A stretch of 64,000 nt of DNA, from assembly GCF_003417465.1 (NCBI RefSeq), contig NZ_QVMV01000020.1, positions 101,528-165,527 of the forward strand, read 5' to 3'. Below the pieces are notes generated by a model. It saw only the letters and a program-made list of their open reading frames with translations. It was not told the DNA's origin and did no database searches. This DNA comes from Wenzhouxiangella sp. 15190. Lineage in GTDB: Bacteria; Pseudomonadota; Gammaproteobacteria; Xanthomonadales; Wenzhouxiangellaceae. Positions within the stretch are counted from its first letter, which is position 1; every line of letters starts with the position of its first letter. A program made the position numbers and the translations under genes. Positions 26,605-39,950 of this stretch are shown here, in pieces.

Positions 26605-27475
26605 TCAGGCGCTCGGCGAGCCACTCGAGGCCGTCGGTATCACCCTCCACTTCGGTCAGGGCTTCGGCGGCTTGTTCGGCGAGTTCATCGATGCGGCTGC
26701 GCGCGGCATCGATACCGAACAGGGCCGGCCAGCTTGCCTTTCGGCGGCTGGCGTCGCTGTCGCTGGGCTTGCCGATGGATTCGGTGTCGCTCTCGATCTC
26801 GAGCAGATCGTCGCGGATCTGAAAGGCCAGCCCGATGGTATCGGCAAAGCGCGACAAGGCCTGGTATTGGCGTTTTTCGAGCTCCGGACGCAGTGCGGCC
26901 GGCATCATCACCGATACATGGATCAGGGCCCCGGTCTTGCGGCGGAACATGTCCTCGACCGCGGCCCGCTGGGGTGTTTGTCCTTCGAACTGGAGATCGA
27001 GCGCCTGACCGCCGGCCATGCCGATCACGCCGCAGGCGCGCGCCAGTTGGGCACTCATGGTTCGCGCCGCTGTGGCATCGCCGACTTCGGTCAGTATCTC
27101 GAAAGCCATGGCCTGCAGGGCGTCGCCGGCGAGAATGGCGGTGGCCTCATCGAAAGCCAGGTGCACCGTCGGCCGACCGCGGCGCAGGTTGTCGTCGTCC
27201 ATCGCCGGCAGGTCATCGTGAACCAGCGAATAACAGTGGATCAACTCGACGGCCATGGCCGGCGCATCGAGCTGGTCATGCGGCAGGCCCAGCGCCTCTC
27301 CGCTGGTGTAGACGAGCAGGGGGCGCAGGCGTTTGCCGCCGCCGAGCGCGGCATAGCGCATGGCCTCGGACAGCTGGGCACCGTTGGCGGGCAGTGCCGC
27401 GAGCCGGGACCGCAGGGATGTTTCCGTGCGCCGAATCAGTGTCTCGGCGCGCTGGGCGAAGGCTCCATCAGGCAT
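26588..27475 (-). CDS. ispA: Farnesyl diphosphate synthase (short-chain polyprenyl synthetase)
   Basis: 295 residues. The first aspartate-rich motif DDLPAMD is at 87-93, followed by DDNLRRGRPTVH. The second is IRDDLLEIESD near 217-228. GGGKRLRPLLVY (45-56) is the substrate-binding region. This pattern and length are those of IspA, which condenses IPP with DMAPP and GPP to farnesyl diphosphate for undecaprenyl and quinone synthesis. In many gammaproteobacteria ispA lies between xseB and dxs; here it follows bamD (27 bases) and neither xseB nor dxs is nearby. Confidence 0.92.
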   Translation of the reverse strand: MPDGAFAQRAETLIRRTETSLRSRLAALPANGAQLSEAMRYAALGGGKRLRPLLVYTSGEALGLPHDQLDAPAMAVELIHCYSLVHDDLPAMDDDNLRRGRPTVHLAFDEATAILAGDALQAMAFEILTEVGDATAARTMSAQLARACGVIGMAGGQALDLQFEGQTPQRAAVEDMFRRKTGALIHVSVMMPAALRPELEKRQYQALSRFADTIGLAFQIRDDLLEIESDTESIGKPSDSDASRRKASWPALFGIDAARSRIDELAEQAAEALTEVEGDTDGLEWLAERLINRRF

Positions 27476-27502
27476 GGGTCAGCGCGTGGCGCCGGAAGAC
27501 TG

Positions 27503-28312
27503 TCAGTCGAACGGCCAAAGCTTGTGCCAGAACCCGGTTTTTTCTTCCTCCAGTTCGGCGTCCGGGTAATTGTGCTCGATCACGCGTCGCGTATCGGCGG
27601 CCAGTTCAGGCAGGTCGAGTCGGGAATAGGCGCGCGCCATCAGGTCGAGCGCGTCGATGTTGGCCGGCGCCTGGGGAAAGTTCTCGATGACGTGCTCGGC
27701 CCGGTTGATAGCGGCGATGTAGGCGCCGCGTCGGAAATAGTATTCGCCGATGACGACATCCTGCTCGGCCATGACGTTGCGCAGGAACACCATGCGCTGG
27801 CGCGCGTCGGCCACGTAGCGGCTTTCGGGGAAACGGCGGATCATTTCCTGGAAGTCCATGAAGGCCTGCCGTGCGCTGGTCTGGTCGCGATCGACGACCT
27901 GGCCGGGAAAGAGGCGCCGCAGAAAGCCCATGGCCTGGTCGTAATTGACCAGGCCCTTGAGATACCAGGCGTAGTCGACGTTGGGGTGCGTGGGATAGGT
28001 GCGAATGAACCGGTCCAGCGTGGTGACCGCCTCTTCCGAGTTTCCGGCCTTGTACTGGGCATAGGCCATGTCGAGCTGGGCCTGCTCGGCGTGTCGACCG
28101 AACGGGTAGCGCGTGGTCAGTTGCTTGTACCGATCAATGGCCTGGGGCCAGGCCTGGGCCTGGAGTGCCGAATGGGCCCGTTCGTAGAGTTCCTCGGCCG
28201 GAACAGTGTCGTCGACTTCCTCGCGGCTGCAGCCGACGAGCACCAGCACCAGAGTGGCGGCAAGCAAAACGGCCGGGCGAAACAGGCGACGGGCTGAAGC
28301 GGAATTCTGCAT
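27503..28312 (-). CDS. bamD: Outer-membrane assembly lipoprotein BamD
   Basis: 269 residues with a lipoprotein signal ending at LVLVLVGC (Cys 28 region) and then SREEVDD. The rest is a string of TPR-like repeats with the typical YERAHSALQAQAWPQAI start and RYPFGRHAEQAQLDMAYAQY. BamD is the essential lipoprotein partner of BamA in outer-membrane protein insertion. It is divergent from rluD with an 82-base gap, an arrangement conserved across gammaproteobacteria, and is followed by ispA in the same direction. Confidence 0.95.
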   Translation of the reverse strand: MQNSASARRLFRPAVLLAATLVLVLVGCSREEVDDTVPAEELYERAHSALQAQAWPQAIDRYKQLTTRYPFGRHAEQAQLDMAYAQYKAGNSEEAVTTLDRFIRTYPTHPNVDYAWYLKGLVNYDQAMGFLRRLFPGQVVDRDQTSARQAFMDFQEMIRRFPESRYVADARQRMVFLRNVMAEQDVVIGEYYFRRGAYIAAINRAEHVIENFPQAPANIDALDLMARAYSRLDLPELAADTRRVIEHNYPDAELEEEKTGFWHKLWPFD

Positions 28313-28394
28313 AATGCTCTCGTATTCGAATAAGGGCGGTGCGGCGCGCCATTATGCCATCCTCACGCGAATCTTGTCCGCCAGCCTGACAATC

Positions 28395-29345
28395 ATGGCA
28401 ACCCAGGTAAACAAGGAAGAGCGCATCGACTCGATTCATGCCGGGCAGCGCCTCGATGCGGTGCTGGCACAACTGTGGCCGGAATTCTCGCGCAGCCGGA
28501 TCACCGGCTGGATTCGCGATGGCCGTCTGCGGGTCGACGGCGAGACGGTCAAGCCGAAGCTGAAGCTGGCTGGCGGTGAGCGGGTGGCTCTTTCCGCCGA
28601 GTTGGAACCCCACTCGGAACTCCAGCCGCAGGCGATCGAACTCGACGTGTTGGTCGACGACCCCGCCTTTCTGGTGGTCAACAAGCCGCCCGGACTGGTC
28701 GTACATCCTGGTTCGGGCAACCCCGACGGCACGCTGGTCAACGCCCTGCTTCATTTCGATCCCGGCCTGGCGCCGCTGCCGCGCGCCGGGCTGGTGCATC
28801 GTCTGGACAAGGACACCAGCGGCTGCCTGCTGATCGCGCGCACCACCGCCAGCCACAAGCATCTGGTGGCCGCGCTGAAGCAACGCGAGATCAAGCGCCG
28901 CTACCAGGCGCTGGTCTGGGGCGAGATCATCGCCGGTGGCCGCATCGACGAGCCGCTCGGTCGCCATCCGGTGGACCGTCGGCGTCAGGTTGTGCGCCAT
29001 GACGGCCGACGTGCGGTCACGCATTATCGTGTCGCGCAACGGCTCAAGGGCGCGACCCTGCTCGATGTCGAGCTTGAGACAGGCCGCACCCATCAGATCC
29101 GCGTGCACATGGCGCATATCCGCTATCCCATCATCGGCGACCCGGTCTACGGCCGGCGCGGCGCGCCGGCCGGGCTGAGCGAGGCGCAGCGCAAGGCCTG
29201 GCAGCACTTCCCCCGCCAGGCGCTGCACGCCTGGCAATTGCGCTTTGCGCACCCGGAAACCGGCGAGCCGGTCGAGGCTTGTGCGCCCGTTCCCGACGAC
29301 ATGCAGCGACTGATTGATATCCTCGTGCGCGATGAAAGTCATTGA
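28395..29345 (+). CDS. rluD: 23S rRNA pseudouridine synthase RluD
   Basis: 316 residues from the ATG at 28395. An N-terminal S4 RNA-binding domain (about 16-80, including SRSRITGWIRDGRLRVDG) precedes the pseudouridine synthase domain with the catalytic motif HRLDKDTSG (135-143, Asp 138). RluD makes pseudouridines 1911, 1915 and 1917 in helix 69 of 23S rRNA. Divergence from bamD and overlap by 14 bases with pgeF are the standard gamma order. Longer upstream readings would enter the bamD promoter. Confidence 0.93.
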   Translation: MATQVNKEERIDSIHAGQRLDAVLAQLWPEFSRSRITGWIRDGRLRVDGETVKPKLKLAGGERVALSAELEPHSELQPQAIELDVLVDDPAFLVVNKPPGLVVHPGSGNPDGTLVNALLHFDPGLAPLPRAGLVHRLDKDTSGCLLIARTTASHKHLVAALKQREIKRRYQALVWGEIIAGGRIDEPLGRHPVDRRRQVVRHDGRRAVTHYRVAQRLKGATLLDVELETGRTHQIRVHMAHIRYPIIGDPVYGRRGAPAGLSEAQRKAWQHFPRQALHAWQLRFAHPETGEPVEACAPVPDDMQRLIDILVRDESH

Positions 29346-29976
29346 GCCCGGCTGGCCGGTTGACGAGCGCACCGGCGCATTCACTACCACCCGCGACGGC
29401 GGAGACGATCCGCTTGAGGCCGCCGAACTGCCGGCCGAGCCACACTGGCTCGAACAGGTGCACGGTTCGCGCGTCGTCCACCTGGCCGATTGGCGGCCCG
29501 GTATCCAGGCGGATGCCGCCTGGACCGACCGCGCTGGCGAGGTGGTGGTCATCAAGACTGCCGATTGCCTGCCCATCCTGCTGGCCGACCGCGATGCCGG
29601 ATTCGTTGCCGGCATCCACGGCGGCTGGCGATCGCTGGCCGATGGCATCATAGACAAGATGCTCGCGGCCCTGCCATCGGGCGCGGACCTGCGCGCCTGG
29701 ATCGGCCCGGGGATCTGCGCTGGCTGCTATCAAGTCGGCGGCGAGGTGCGGCAAGCCTTCGTCGAGTTCGATCCGTTGCTGGCCGCGGCGTTCGAGGCCG
29801 ACGGCGATCGCTGGCGCGCCGACCTCAAGTGGATTGCCGCCCACCAGCTGCGCGCCGGCGGCGCCGAGGTGTTCGACTGCGGACGCTGCACCTTCGAGGA
29901 GGCCGACACCTTTTATTCCTTCCGGCGGGAGGGCAAGACCGGGCGGATGGCGTCGTTAATTTGGCTGAAGGAGTAG
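29332..29976 (+). CDS. pgeF: Peptidoglycan editing factor PgeF (YfiH, polyphenol-oxidase/laccase-like fold)
   Basis: 214 residues from the ATG at 29332, which overlaps the rluD 3' end by 14 bases. Motifs include GAFTTTRDGG, HWLEQVHGSRVVHL, TADCLPILLADRD and IHGGWRSLADGI, which hold the conserved Cys and His ligands of the YfiH fold. A later WIGPGICAGCYQVG completes the signature. The family was first called a multicopper laccase and later shown in E. coli to hydrolyse mis-incorporated residues in peptidoglycan precursors. It is slightly shorter than the E. coli protein (243) but looks intact. clpB, which often follows, is absent here. Confidence 0.9.
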   Translation: MKVIEPGWPVDERTGAFTTTRDGGDDPLEAAELPAEPHWLEQVHGSRVVHLADWRPGIQADAAWTDRAGEVVVIKTADCLPILLADRDAGFVAGIHGGWRSLADGIIDKMLAALPSGADLRAWIGPGICAGCYQVGGEVRQAFVEFDPLLAAAFEADGDRWRADLKWIAAHQLRAGGAEVFDCGRCTFEEADTFYSFRREGKTGRMASLIWLKE

Positions 29977-30020
29977 AAGCGGTGGCTCTTCGGGCCGGCC
30001 GGAAGATGTGACGGCTTTGA

Positions 30021-32734
<2,714 letters not shown>

Positions 32735-32736
32735 TT

Positions 32737-32892
32737 GTCCACAGATGAACACAGATAAACACAGATAGAAAAAATCCTCTTTTAAGCGTCATGGGCGACA
32801 CCAGAGGTGTGTGCATGACTCGGCCACGGATAACTCTGATCACCCCATTGCTTGTTCTTCATCTGTGTGCATCTGTGTTCATCTGTGGACCA
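32737..32892. repeat. Inverted array of 10-bp words (ACAGATGAAC) between kdsA and eno
   Basis: The left array is ACAGATGAAC, ACAGATAAAC, ACAGATAGAA at 32741-32770. The right array at 32858-32890, read on the opposite strand, is ACAGATGAAC, ACAGATGCAC, ACAGATGAA. Both begin with the flank GTCC. About 87 bases of unrelated sequence lie between the arms. The whole element fills the kdsA-eno gap and ends about 20 bases before the eno ATG. Confidence 0.92.
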
Positions 32893-32896
32893 TTGA

Positions 32897-34198
<1,302 letters not shown>

Positions 34199-34228
34199 TC
34201 GCAATGAGTTGAACCGGGGGCGGCCGGC

Positions 34229-36028
34229 GTGAGCATGCTGGCCGAGGTGATCATCTTCCTCGCCGCTGCGGTGGTCATGGTGCCGCTGGCCCGTTGGGCG
34301 GGTCTGGGTGCCGTGCTGGGTTTTCTTGCGGCCGGTGTCCTCATCGGCCCGTGGGTGCTCGGCCTGATCGACGAGGTCGGGACCATCCTGCATTTCTCCG
34401 AACTCGGCGTGGTGCTGCTGCTGTTCCTGATCGGCCTGGAGCTCAAGCCTTCCCGGCTGAGGGTGTTGCGCCACGTGGTTTTCGTCGTTGGATCGATGCA
34501 GATCCTGATGACGACCCTGCTGCTTTGGCCGTTGGCGACCTGGTGGGCCGGCAGCTGGGGTATCGGACTGCTGATCGCCGTCGTCCTGTCGTTGTCGTCG
34601 ACCGCCATGGGCGTGCAGATTCTGGCGGAGAAAAAGCAGCTGGGCGCGCCCCACGGCCGCCAGGCTTTCGGCATCCTGCTGATGCAGGACATTGCCGTCA
34701 TACCGCTTCTGGCCATTATTCCCTTGTTCGCCGGCGGTGAAGTCGAGACCGATGTCGACGGCTCCATTCTGTTCGGGCTGTTGCAGGCGACCGCTGTCAT
34801 CGTCGGTCTGATCCTGGCCGGGCGTTTCCTGCTGCGTCCGACCCTGCGCGCCATTGCCGCGACCGGCGTGCCCGAAGTGTTCGTGGCCATGGCCTTGCTG
34901 GTGGTGTTGGGTACCGCCGTGCTGGCCGACTATGCGGGACTGAGTATGGCGCTGGGTGCTTTCCTGGCCGGCGTCTTGCTGGCCGACTCGGAGTACCGTC
35001 ACGAGATCGAAGCCGCCATCGATCCGTTCAAGGGCCTGTTACTGGGACTGTTCTTTATCGCTGTGGGCATGTCGATCGACTTCGGCCGGGTGTTGGCCTC
35101 GCCGCTGGTCATCCTTGCACTGGTGGGGGTGATCATGGCGGTCAAGTTCCTGGCCCTGCTGCTTGTCGGGCGCATCGCACGGCTGAACCGCACATCGACT
35201 GTCGCACTGGCCATGGCGCTGCCGCAGGCCGGCGAGTTCGCCTTCATCCTGTTCGCCGTGGCGGTCAACGAGGGGGTGATGACCGCCAACCAGGTCGATC
35301 CCCTGATCGTGGCCGTCACCATCTCGATGGCGCTCACGCCGCTGATGTACTTGATCAACGAGAAGTGGCTCCATCCCTGGCTGTCCGGCTCCGAACCCCA
35401 GCCGGAGCCCGATCGTATTCCGGACGATCACGGCGAGCCGCGCGTGATCATTGCCGGATTCGGGCGTGTCGGCCAGATTGTCGGGCGCAACCTGTCGATG
35501 CTGGGCATTCACTTCACCGCGCTGGACAACAATCCCGAGCACGTCGAGTTCGTACGTAAATTCGGGCACAAGATCTTCTACGGCGATGCCAATCGACTTG
35601 ACGTACTTCGGGCCGCGGGTGCGGGGAAGGCCCAGTTGTTCATCCTCACCATTTCCAACCCCGAGCGATCGATTCAGACCGCGCAGATGGTGCGTCGGCA
35701 TTTTCCGGATCTGAAGATCGTGGCCCGTGCCCGAAACCGCGACCACGCCATGGAACTGATGGCTCTGGGCGTCGACGAGGTGATTCGCGAGACCTGGCTG
35801 TCGAGCCTGGCCATGGCCCGCGACGCGCTGCGTGCCGTCGGTGTACGCAAGGCCGATCGCTACGTCGATCTTTTTGCCGAACACGACGAAGCCACATTGC
35901 GCGAGCAGATCCAGCATCGGGGCGACCAGAAACGTCTGGCGCGCATCGAACGCAAGAGCCGCGAGGAGTTGGAGGAACTGTTCAGCGAGGATCGCCGCCT
36001 GCTCGAGGAGGGTCGTGAGCAGGATTGA
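34229..36028 (+). CDS. CPA2-family cation:proton antiporter, Kef/YbaL-type with TrkA-N domain
   Basis: 599 residues from the GTG at 34229 (an ATG two codons in is also possible). Twelve hydrophobic segments cover about 1-380 and include the Na+/H+ exchanger signature FLIGLELKPSRLR. A cytoplasmic RCK/TrkA-N domain follows with the Rossmann motif IIAGFGRVGQIVGRN (about 407-421), and the protein ends in an acidic coiled tail. The family exports K+ or Na+ in exchange for protons. No separate KefF/KefG flavoprotein is adjacent, and assignment to glutathione-gated KefB/KefC specifically is not secure. Confidence 0.88.
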   Translation: MSMLAEVIIFLAAAVVMVPLARWAGLGAVLGFLAAGVLIGPWVLGLIDEVGTILHFSELGVVLLLFLIGLELKPSRLRVLRHVVFVVGSMQILMTTLLLWPLATWWAGSWGIGLLIAVVLSLSSTAMGVQILAEKKQLGAPHGRQAFGILLMQDIAVIPLLAIIPLFAGGEVETDVDGSILFGLLQATAVIVGLILAGRFLLRPTLRAIAATGVPEVFVAMALLVVLGTAVLADYAGLSMALGAFLAGVLLADSEYRHEIEAAIDPFKGLLLGLFFIAVGMSIDFGRVLASPLVILALVGVIMAVKFLALLLVGRIARLNRTSTVALAMALPQAGEFAFILFAVAVNEGVMTANQVDPLIVAVTISMALTPLMYLINEKWLHPWLSGSEPQPEPDRIPDDHGEPRVIIAGFGRVGQIVGRNLSMLGIHFTALDNNPEHVEFVRKFGHKIFYGDANRLDVLRAAGAGKAQLFILTISNPERSIQTAQMVRRHFPDLKIVARARNRDHAMELMALGVDEVIRETWLSSLAMARDALRAVGVRKADRYVDLFAEHDEATLREQIQHRGDQKRLARIERKSREELEELFSEDRRLLEEGREQD

Positions 36029-36107
36029 GCCCTGGTGGGTTCATTTTTGACCAGCATCAAGTGAAAGCGGATGTGAGCCACTAAACTGCCCGGGTGAGCA
36101 TATTGTT

Positions 36108-36126
36108 GTAAATGCAAATCGTTATC
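36108..36126. promoter_or_regulatory. Putative Fur box upstream of the iron-uptake genes
   Basis: The 19 bases GTAAATGCAAATCGTTATC match the Fur consensus GATAATGATAATCATTATC at 14 positions, including the whole right half except one base. It lies 44 bases ahead of the ATG of a ferric-iron-binding protein gene, where a repressor would block transcription. This fits iron repression; binding itself is inferred. Confidence 0.72.
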
Positions 36127-36169
36127 AGTAAAATTGACGATCCTTTTCGCAATCGAGTGAATCCGACCC

Positions 36170-37249
36170 ATGCGTATTCTGCTTTCGGCACTGCTGCTGG
36201 CCCTTGTGACCGCCTGTGGCCCTGAATCCTCCGACACAAGCACACCCGAAACCGCTGCTTCGGAATCGGTCGAAGACGAATCGCTGGAAACCGCGGAGCC
36301 GGCCGCGGCCGAACCGGCCCGATTGGTCGTCTACACTTCACGCCAGCCGCACTTGATCGAGCCCCTGTTCAATCGCTATACCGAGCAGACTGGCATTGAC
36401 GTCGACTACATCAACGATAACGAAGCTGCATTGATCGAGCGTCTTGACGCCGAGGGCAGTGAAACCGTGGCCGATGTGTTCATGACCGTCGATGCCGGCA
36501 ATCTCTGGCACGCGGCCGAGCGCGGGCTGCTTCTGCCGATCGACTCGGAATCGCTGAACGCCGCGGTGCCCAAGGCCCTGCGCGACGACCAGGGCCGATG
36601 GTTCGGACTGTCGGTACGTGCGCGCACCATCGTTTATCACCCCGAGCGCGTCGACGCCGAAGCGCTTTCCACCTATGAAGCCCTGGCTGGGGAGGCGTGG
36701 GACGGACGCCTGTGCCTGCGTACCTCCCAGAAGGTCTATAACCAGTCGCTGGTCGCCATGCTCATCGAGCAGCACGGCGAAGCGAACACCGAGGAGATCG
36801 TACGCGGCTGGGTCGACAACCTGGCCACCGAACCGTTCTCGTCCGACACCCGCCTGATCGAGGCGATCGAGGCCGGGCAGTGCGATGTCGGCATCGTCAA
36901 TAGCTACTACCTGGGCCGCAAGCTGGTCGAGGACGCGGATTATCCGGTCACGCTGTTCTGGGCCAACCAGGAGACCACCGGTACCCACGTGAATGTCTCC
37001 GGTGCCGGTGTGACCCGCCATGCACCGCGGCCGGAAGCCGCGCGGGCATTGCTAGAGTGGCTGGCCTCGCCCGAAGCCCAGGCCGAATTCGCGCAGAACA
37101 ACCTGGAGTTTCCGGTCAACCCGAACGTCGAGCCGCGCGGCATCGTGAAGGAGTGGGGCGAGTTCCGTGCCGACGACACGCCCTTGCAGATTGCCGGTGA
37201 GCGCCAGGCCCAGGCCGTGCGCCTGATGGACCGTGCCGGCTACCGCTGA
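36170..37249 (+). CDS. fbpA: Ferric iron ABC transporter substrate-binding lipoprotein (FbpA/FutA type)
   Basis: 359 residues with a lipoprotein signal (LLLALVTAC, Cys 16) and an acidic linker. The type II periplasmic binding fold begins at LVVYTSRQPHLIEPLFNRY. The paired tyrosines in VNSYYLGRKL (about 242-248) are the iron ligands of FbpA-like proteins. A TGTHVNVSGAGVTRHAP segment near the C-terminus is also typical. It would capture Fe3+ in the periplasm and deliver it to the permease encoded next, which overlaps it by 17 bases. A good Fur box lies upstream. It is lipidated, unlike the soluble FbpA of Neisseria. Confidence 0.9.
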   Translation: MRILLSALLLALVTACGPESSDTSTPETAASESVEDESLETAEPAAAEPARLVVYTSRQPHLIEPLFNRYTEQTGIDVDYINDNEAALIERLDAEGSETVADVFMTVDAGNLWHAAERGLLLPIDSESLNAAVPKALRDDQGRWFGLSVRARTIVYHPERVDAEALSTYEALAGEAWDGRLCLRTSQKVYNQSLVAMLIEQHGEANTEEIVRGWVDNLATEPFSSDTRLIEAIEAGQCDVGIVNSYYLGRKLVEDADYPVTLFWANQETTGTHVNVSGAGVTRHAPRPEAARALLEWLASPEAQAEFAQNNLEFPVNPNVEPRGIVKEWGEFRADDTPLQIAGERQAQAVRLMDRAGYR

Positions 37250-38840
37250 GGCGATTTATCAACGGCTTTGGCCGCGGGCCGATCGGCGCTGGCTGATCGG
37301 TCCGCTGCTTTTGCTGGTCGGCATCCCGCTGCTGATGCTGCTGACCAGCTGGGTCCAGCCCCAGCCCGAGATCTGGCAGCACCTGTCCAATTACCTGTTG
37401 CCCCGGCTGATCGCTCACACCGGGTTGATGATGGTCGTCGTCGGCCTCGGCGTGGCCGTGCTCGGTGTCGGTCTGGCCTGGCTGTCGGCGTGCTGCGAAT
37501 ACCCCCTGCGCCGAATTCTCGACCCCCTGCTGGTGCTGCCGCTGGCCTTTCCCACCTATGTGCTGGCCTTCATCTACCTGGGCATGCTCGACTATACCGG
37601 GCCCGTCCAGACGCTCTGGCGCGACTGGTTCGGTTCCTCGCCCGCCCTGTTGGAGGCGATCAGCCGGCCCGGTGGCGTACTGTTCATCCTGGTGCTGGCC
37701 TTCTATCCGTACGTGTACCTGCTGGCTCGCGCGGCTTTTCTCGGCGGCGGTCTGGCCGCCTTCGAGGCCTCGCGCAGTCTCGGCCAGGGTCCGGTCCGTA
37801 CCTTTTTCCGCATCAGCCTGCCCATGGCGCGCCCGGCGGTCGTCGCCGGACTGGCGTTGGCATTGATGGAGACCCTGGCCGATTTCGGCGCCGTCTCGAT
37901 CTACGGATTCGATACCTTTACAACGGCCATCTACCGAACCTGGCTGGGCATGTTCAATCTCACCGCCGCGGTCCAGTTGGCCTCCATCCTGATGCTGTTC
38001 GTTTTTCTGCTGCTGGGCGTTGAACGCCTCAGCCGCAGCAGCCGCGTGAGCCAGGCTGAACGGCGGCCCACCGGTCATCGAATCCGGCTGGTCGGTGCAC
38101 GCGGCTGGTTCGCGACCGCGTTGCAGCTCGCGGTGCTCCTGGTCGGTGTCGTGTTGCCGCTCATCCAGTTGCTGGTCTGGGCCTGGCCACAGATGTCCGG
38201 TCTGCTCGATACCCGACTCGTGCGTGTCGTGGCCAACACGATGGCGCTGGGGTTTTCTGGCGCCATGGCGGTGGTCGTGGGCGGCATCCTGCTGCTGGCG
38301 GCGACCAATCGGACTTCCAAGCGCCAGCAGCTGCTCGGCGAGGTGGCGGCCCTGGGCTATGCCATTCCCGGCACCGTGCTGGCGGTGGCCATCATGCTGG
38401 CGTTTCTGCAGTTCGATCGCATCGCCGGTACCGCGCTGGCCGGCGGAATGGCCGCACTGGTCATCGCCTACCTGATCCGCTTTCTGCGGGTCGCCTGGGG
38501 GCCGCTGGACAGCGTTGCTGGACGGATACGGCCCCAGTACGTGGAGGTCGCGCGCAGCCTGGGCGTGCCGCGGTGGTATCGCCTGTGGCGTGTCAACCTG
38601 CCCCTGTTGTGGCCGGGTCTGATCACGGCCTTTCTGCTGGCGCTGGTCGAGGTCGCCAAGGAAATGCCCGCGACGTTGATGCTCCGCCCGTTCGGCTGGG
38701 AAACGCTGGCGGTGCGCATCTATGAACTCACGGCCGAAGGCCAGTGGGAGATGGCTGCCGTGCCGGCCCTCATACTCGTGCTGCTGGGCGCCATTCCGGT
38801 CGCCGTGCTGATTCGGTCGGGGCGTGTGCGGGCGATATAA
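37233..38840 (+). CDS. fbpB: Ferric iron ABC transporter permease (FbpB type, fused two-domain)
   Basis: 535 residues from a GTG at 37233 that overlaps the fbpA stop by 17 bases. There are about twelve membrane segments in two BPD-transporter inner-membrane halves. Each half carries an EAA loop: FEASRSLGQGPVRTFFRISLP and VEVARSLGVPRWYRLWRVNLP. These loops dock an ATP-binding subunit. Fused permeases of this size are typical of FbpB/AfuB/SfuB iron transporters. No ATPase (fbpC) gene follows: gcvT begins 36 bases later, so the ATPase must be encoded elsewhere or shared. Confidence 0.9.
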   Translation: MPATAEAIYQRLWPRADRRWLIGPLLLLVGIPLLMLLTSWVQPQPEIWQHLSNYLLPRLIAHTGLMMVVVGLGVAVLGVGLAWLSACCEYPLRRILDPLLVLPLAFPTYVLAFIYLGMLDYTGPVQTLWRDWFGSSPALLEAISRPGGVLFILVLAFYPYVYLLARAAFLGGGLAAFEASRSLGQGPVRTFFRISLPMARPAVVAGLALALMETLADFGAVSIYGFDTFTTAIYRTWLGMFNLTAAVQLASILMLFVFLLLGVERLSRSSRVSQAERRPTGHRIRLVGARGWFATALQLAVLLVGVVLPLIQLLVWAWPQMSGLLDTRLVRVVANTMALGFSGAMAVVVGGILLLAATNRTSKRQQLLGEVAALGYAIPGTVLAVAIMLAFLQFDRIAGTALAGGMAALVIAYLIRFLRVAWGPLDSVAGRIRPQYVEVARSLGVPRWYRLWRVNLPLLWPGLITAFLLALVEVAKEMPATLMLRPFGWETLAVRIYELTAEGQWEMAAVPALILVLLGAIPVAVLIRSGRVRAI

Positions 38841-38876
38841 TGACGGCTTGATTCGCACCACAGACACTGTATTGAA

Positions 38877-39950
38877 ATGAGTTCGAAAACCCCGCTTCAC
38901 GCCGCGCACGTCGATGCCGGCGGCAAGATGGTCGACTTCGCCGGCTGGGAATTGCCCATCCACTACGGCTCACAAATGGAAGAACACAGGGCCGTGCGCG
39001 AAGCCGCCGGCATGTTCGATGTCTCGCACATGACCGTGGTGGATATCCGCGGCAGCGGAGCCCGGAACTATCTCCGCCACCTGTTGGCCAACGATGTCGC
39101 CAAGCTAAAGGAAAAGGGTCAGGCGCTCTATGGCTGCATGCTTAATGAGAAGGGCGGGGTGATCGATGACCTGATCACTTACTGGCTCGACGACGACTTC
39201 TATCGAACCGTGGTCAATGCAGCCACGCGCGAAAACGATCTTGCCTGGATGCGCCGAGCCGCGGCGGATTTCGACGTCGAAATCAGCGAGCGTGACGACC
39301 TGGCGATGGTTGCGGTCCAGGGCCCCGAAGCGCGTGAGAAGGTGATCGACGTGCTCGGCGCCACCCATGCCGAATCGCTCAAGCCGTTCCGTGCGACGAC
39401 TCACGGCGACTACTTCATCGCCCGGACCGGCTATACCGGCGAAGACGGGTTCGAAGTGCTGCTGCCCACCAGCGAGGCCGAAGGATTCTGGAAGGCGCTG
39501 CTCAATGCCGGGGTGCAGCCCTGCGGCCTGGGCGCACGCGACAGTCTTCGCCTGGAAGCCGGGCTCAACCTCTACGGTCAGGACATGGACACCACGACCA
39601 CGCCGCTGGAGTCCAATCTGGGCTGGACGGTCGCATTCGAGCCGGACGACCGTGACTTCATCGGTCGCGCGCCGCTGGAAAAGCAGAAGGAAGATGGCGT
39701 ACCCAGACAACTCGTCGGCCTGGTGCTGGGCCGCGGCGGCATTCCCCGCAGCGGCGCCACGGTGCATACGGCGGCTGGCGAAGGGCAGGTGACCAGTGGG
39801 GTGTTCGGTCCCACGACCCAGTGTCCGGTCGCCCTGGCGCGCATTCCCGCCGGCGAGTTCGACGAGGTCGAAGTCGAGTTGCGCGGCCGCAGGCTCACCG
39901 CCCGCGTGGTCAAGCCGCCGTTCGTCAGGCAGGGCAAGGTAAGGATTTAA
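38877..39950 (+). CDS. gcvT: Glycine cleavage system aminomethyltransferase (T protein)
   Basis: 357 residues beginning MSSKTPLHAAHVDAGGKMVDF, with FAGWELPIHYGSQMEEHRAVR and MFDVSHMTV, the canonical GcvT N-terminus. Tetrahydrofolate-binding and C-terminal beta-barrel regions (GYTGEDGFEVLLP, SGVFGPTTQCPVALARIP) are intact. It transfers the methylene group from the aminomethyl-lipoyl H protein to tetrahydrofolate. gcvH and gcvP are not adjacent. The 36-base gap upstream is too short for a glycine riboswitch. Confidence 0.95.
   Translation: MSSKTPLHAAHVDAGGKMVDFAGWELPIHYGSQMEEHRAVREAAGMFDVSHMTVVDIRGSGARNYLRHLLANDVAKLKEKGQALYGCMLNEKGGVIDDLITYWLDDDFYRTVVNAATRENDLAWMRRAAADFDVEISERDDLAMVAVQGPEAREKVIDVLGATHAESLKPFRATTHGDYFIARTGYTGEDGFEVLLPTSEAEGFWKALLNAGVQPCGLGARDSLRLEAGLNLYGQDMDTTTTPLESNLGWTVAFEPDDRDFIGRAPLEKQKEDGVPRQLVGLVLGRGGIPRSGATVHTAAGEGQVTSGVFGPTTQCPVALARIPAGEFDEVEVELRGRRLTARVVKPPFVRQGKVRI

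Noticed and set aside
38841..38876. Glycine riboswitch before gcvT
   Set aside because: The gap is only 36 bases, too short for the aptamer, and no matching structure can be drawn.
37116..38963. 615-residue open frame on the minus strand
   Set aside because: It is antisense to fbpB and the start of gcvT, and low-complexity in Gln, His and Arg.
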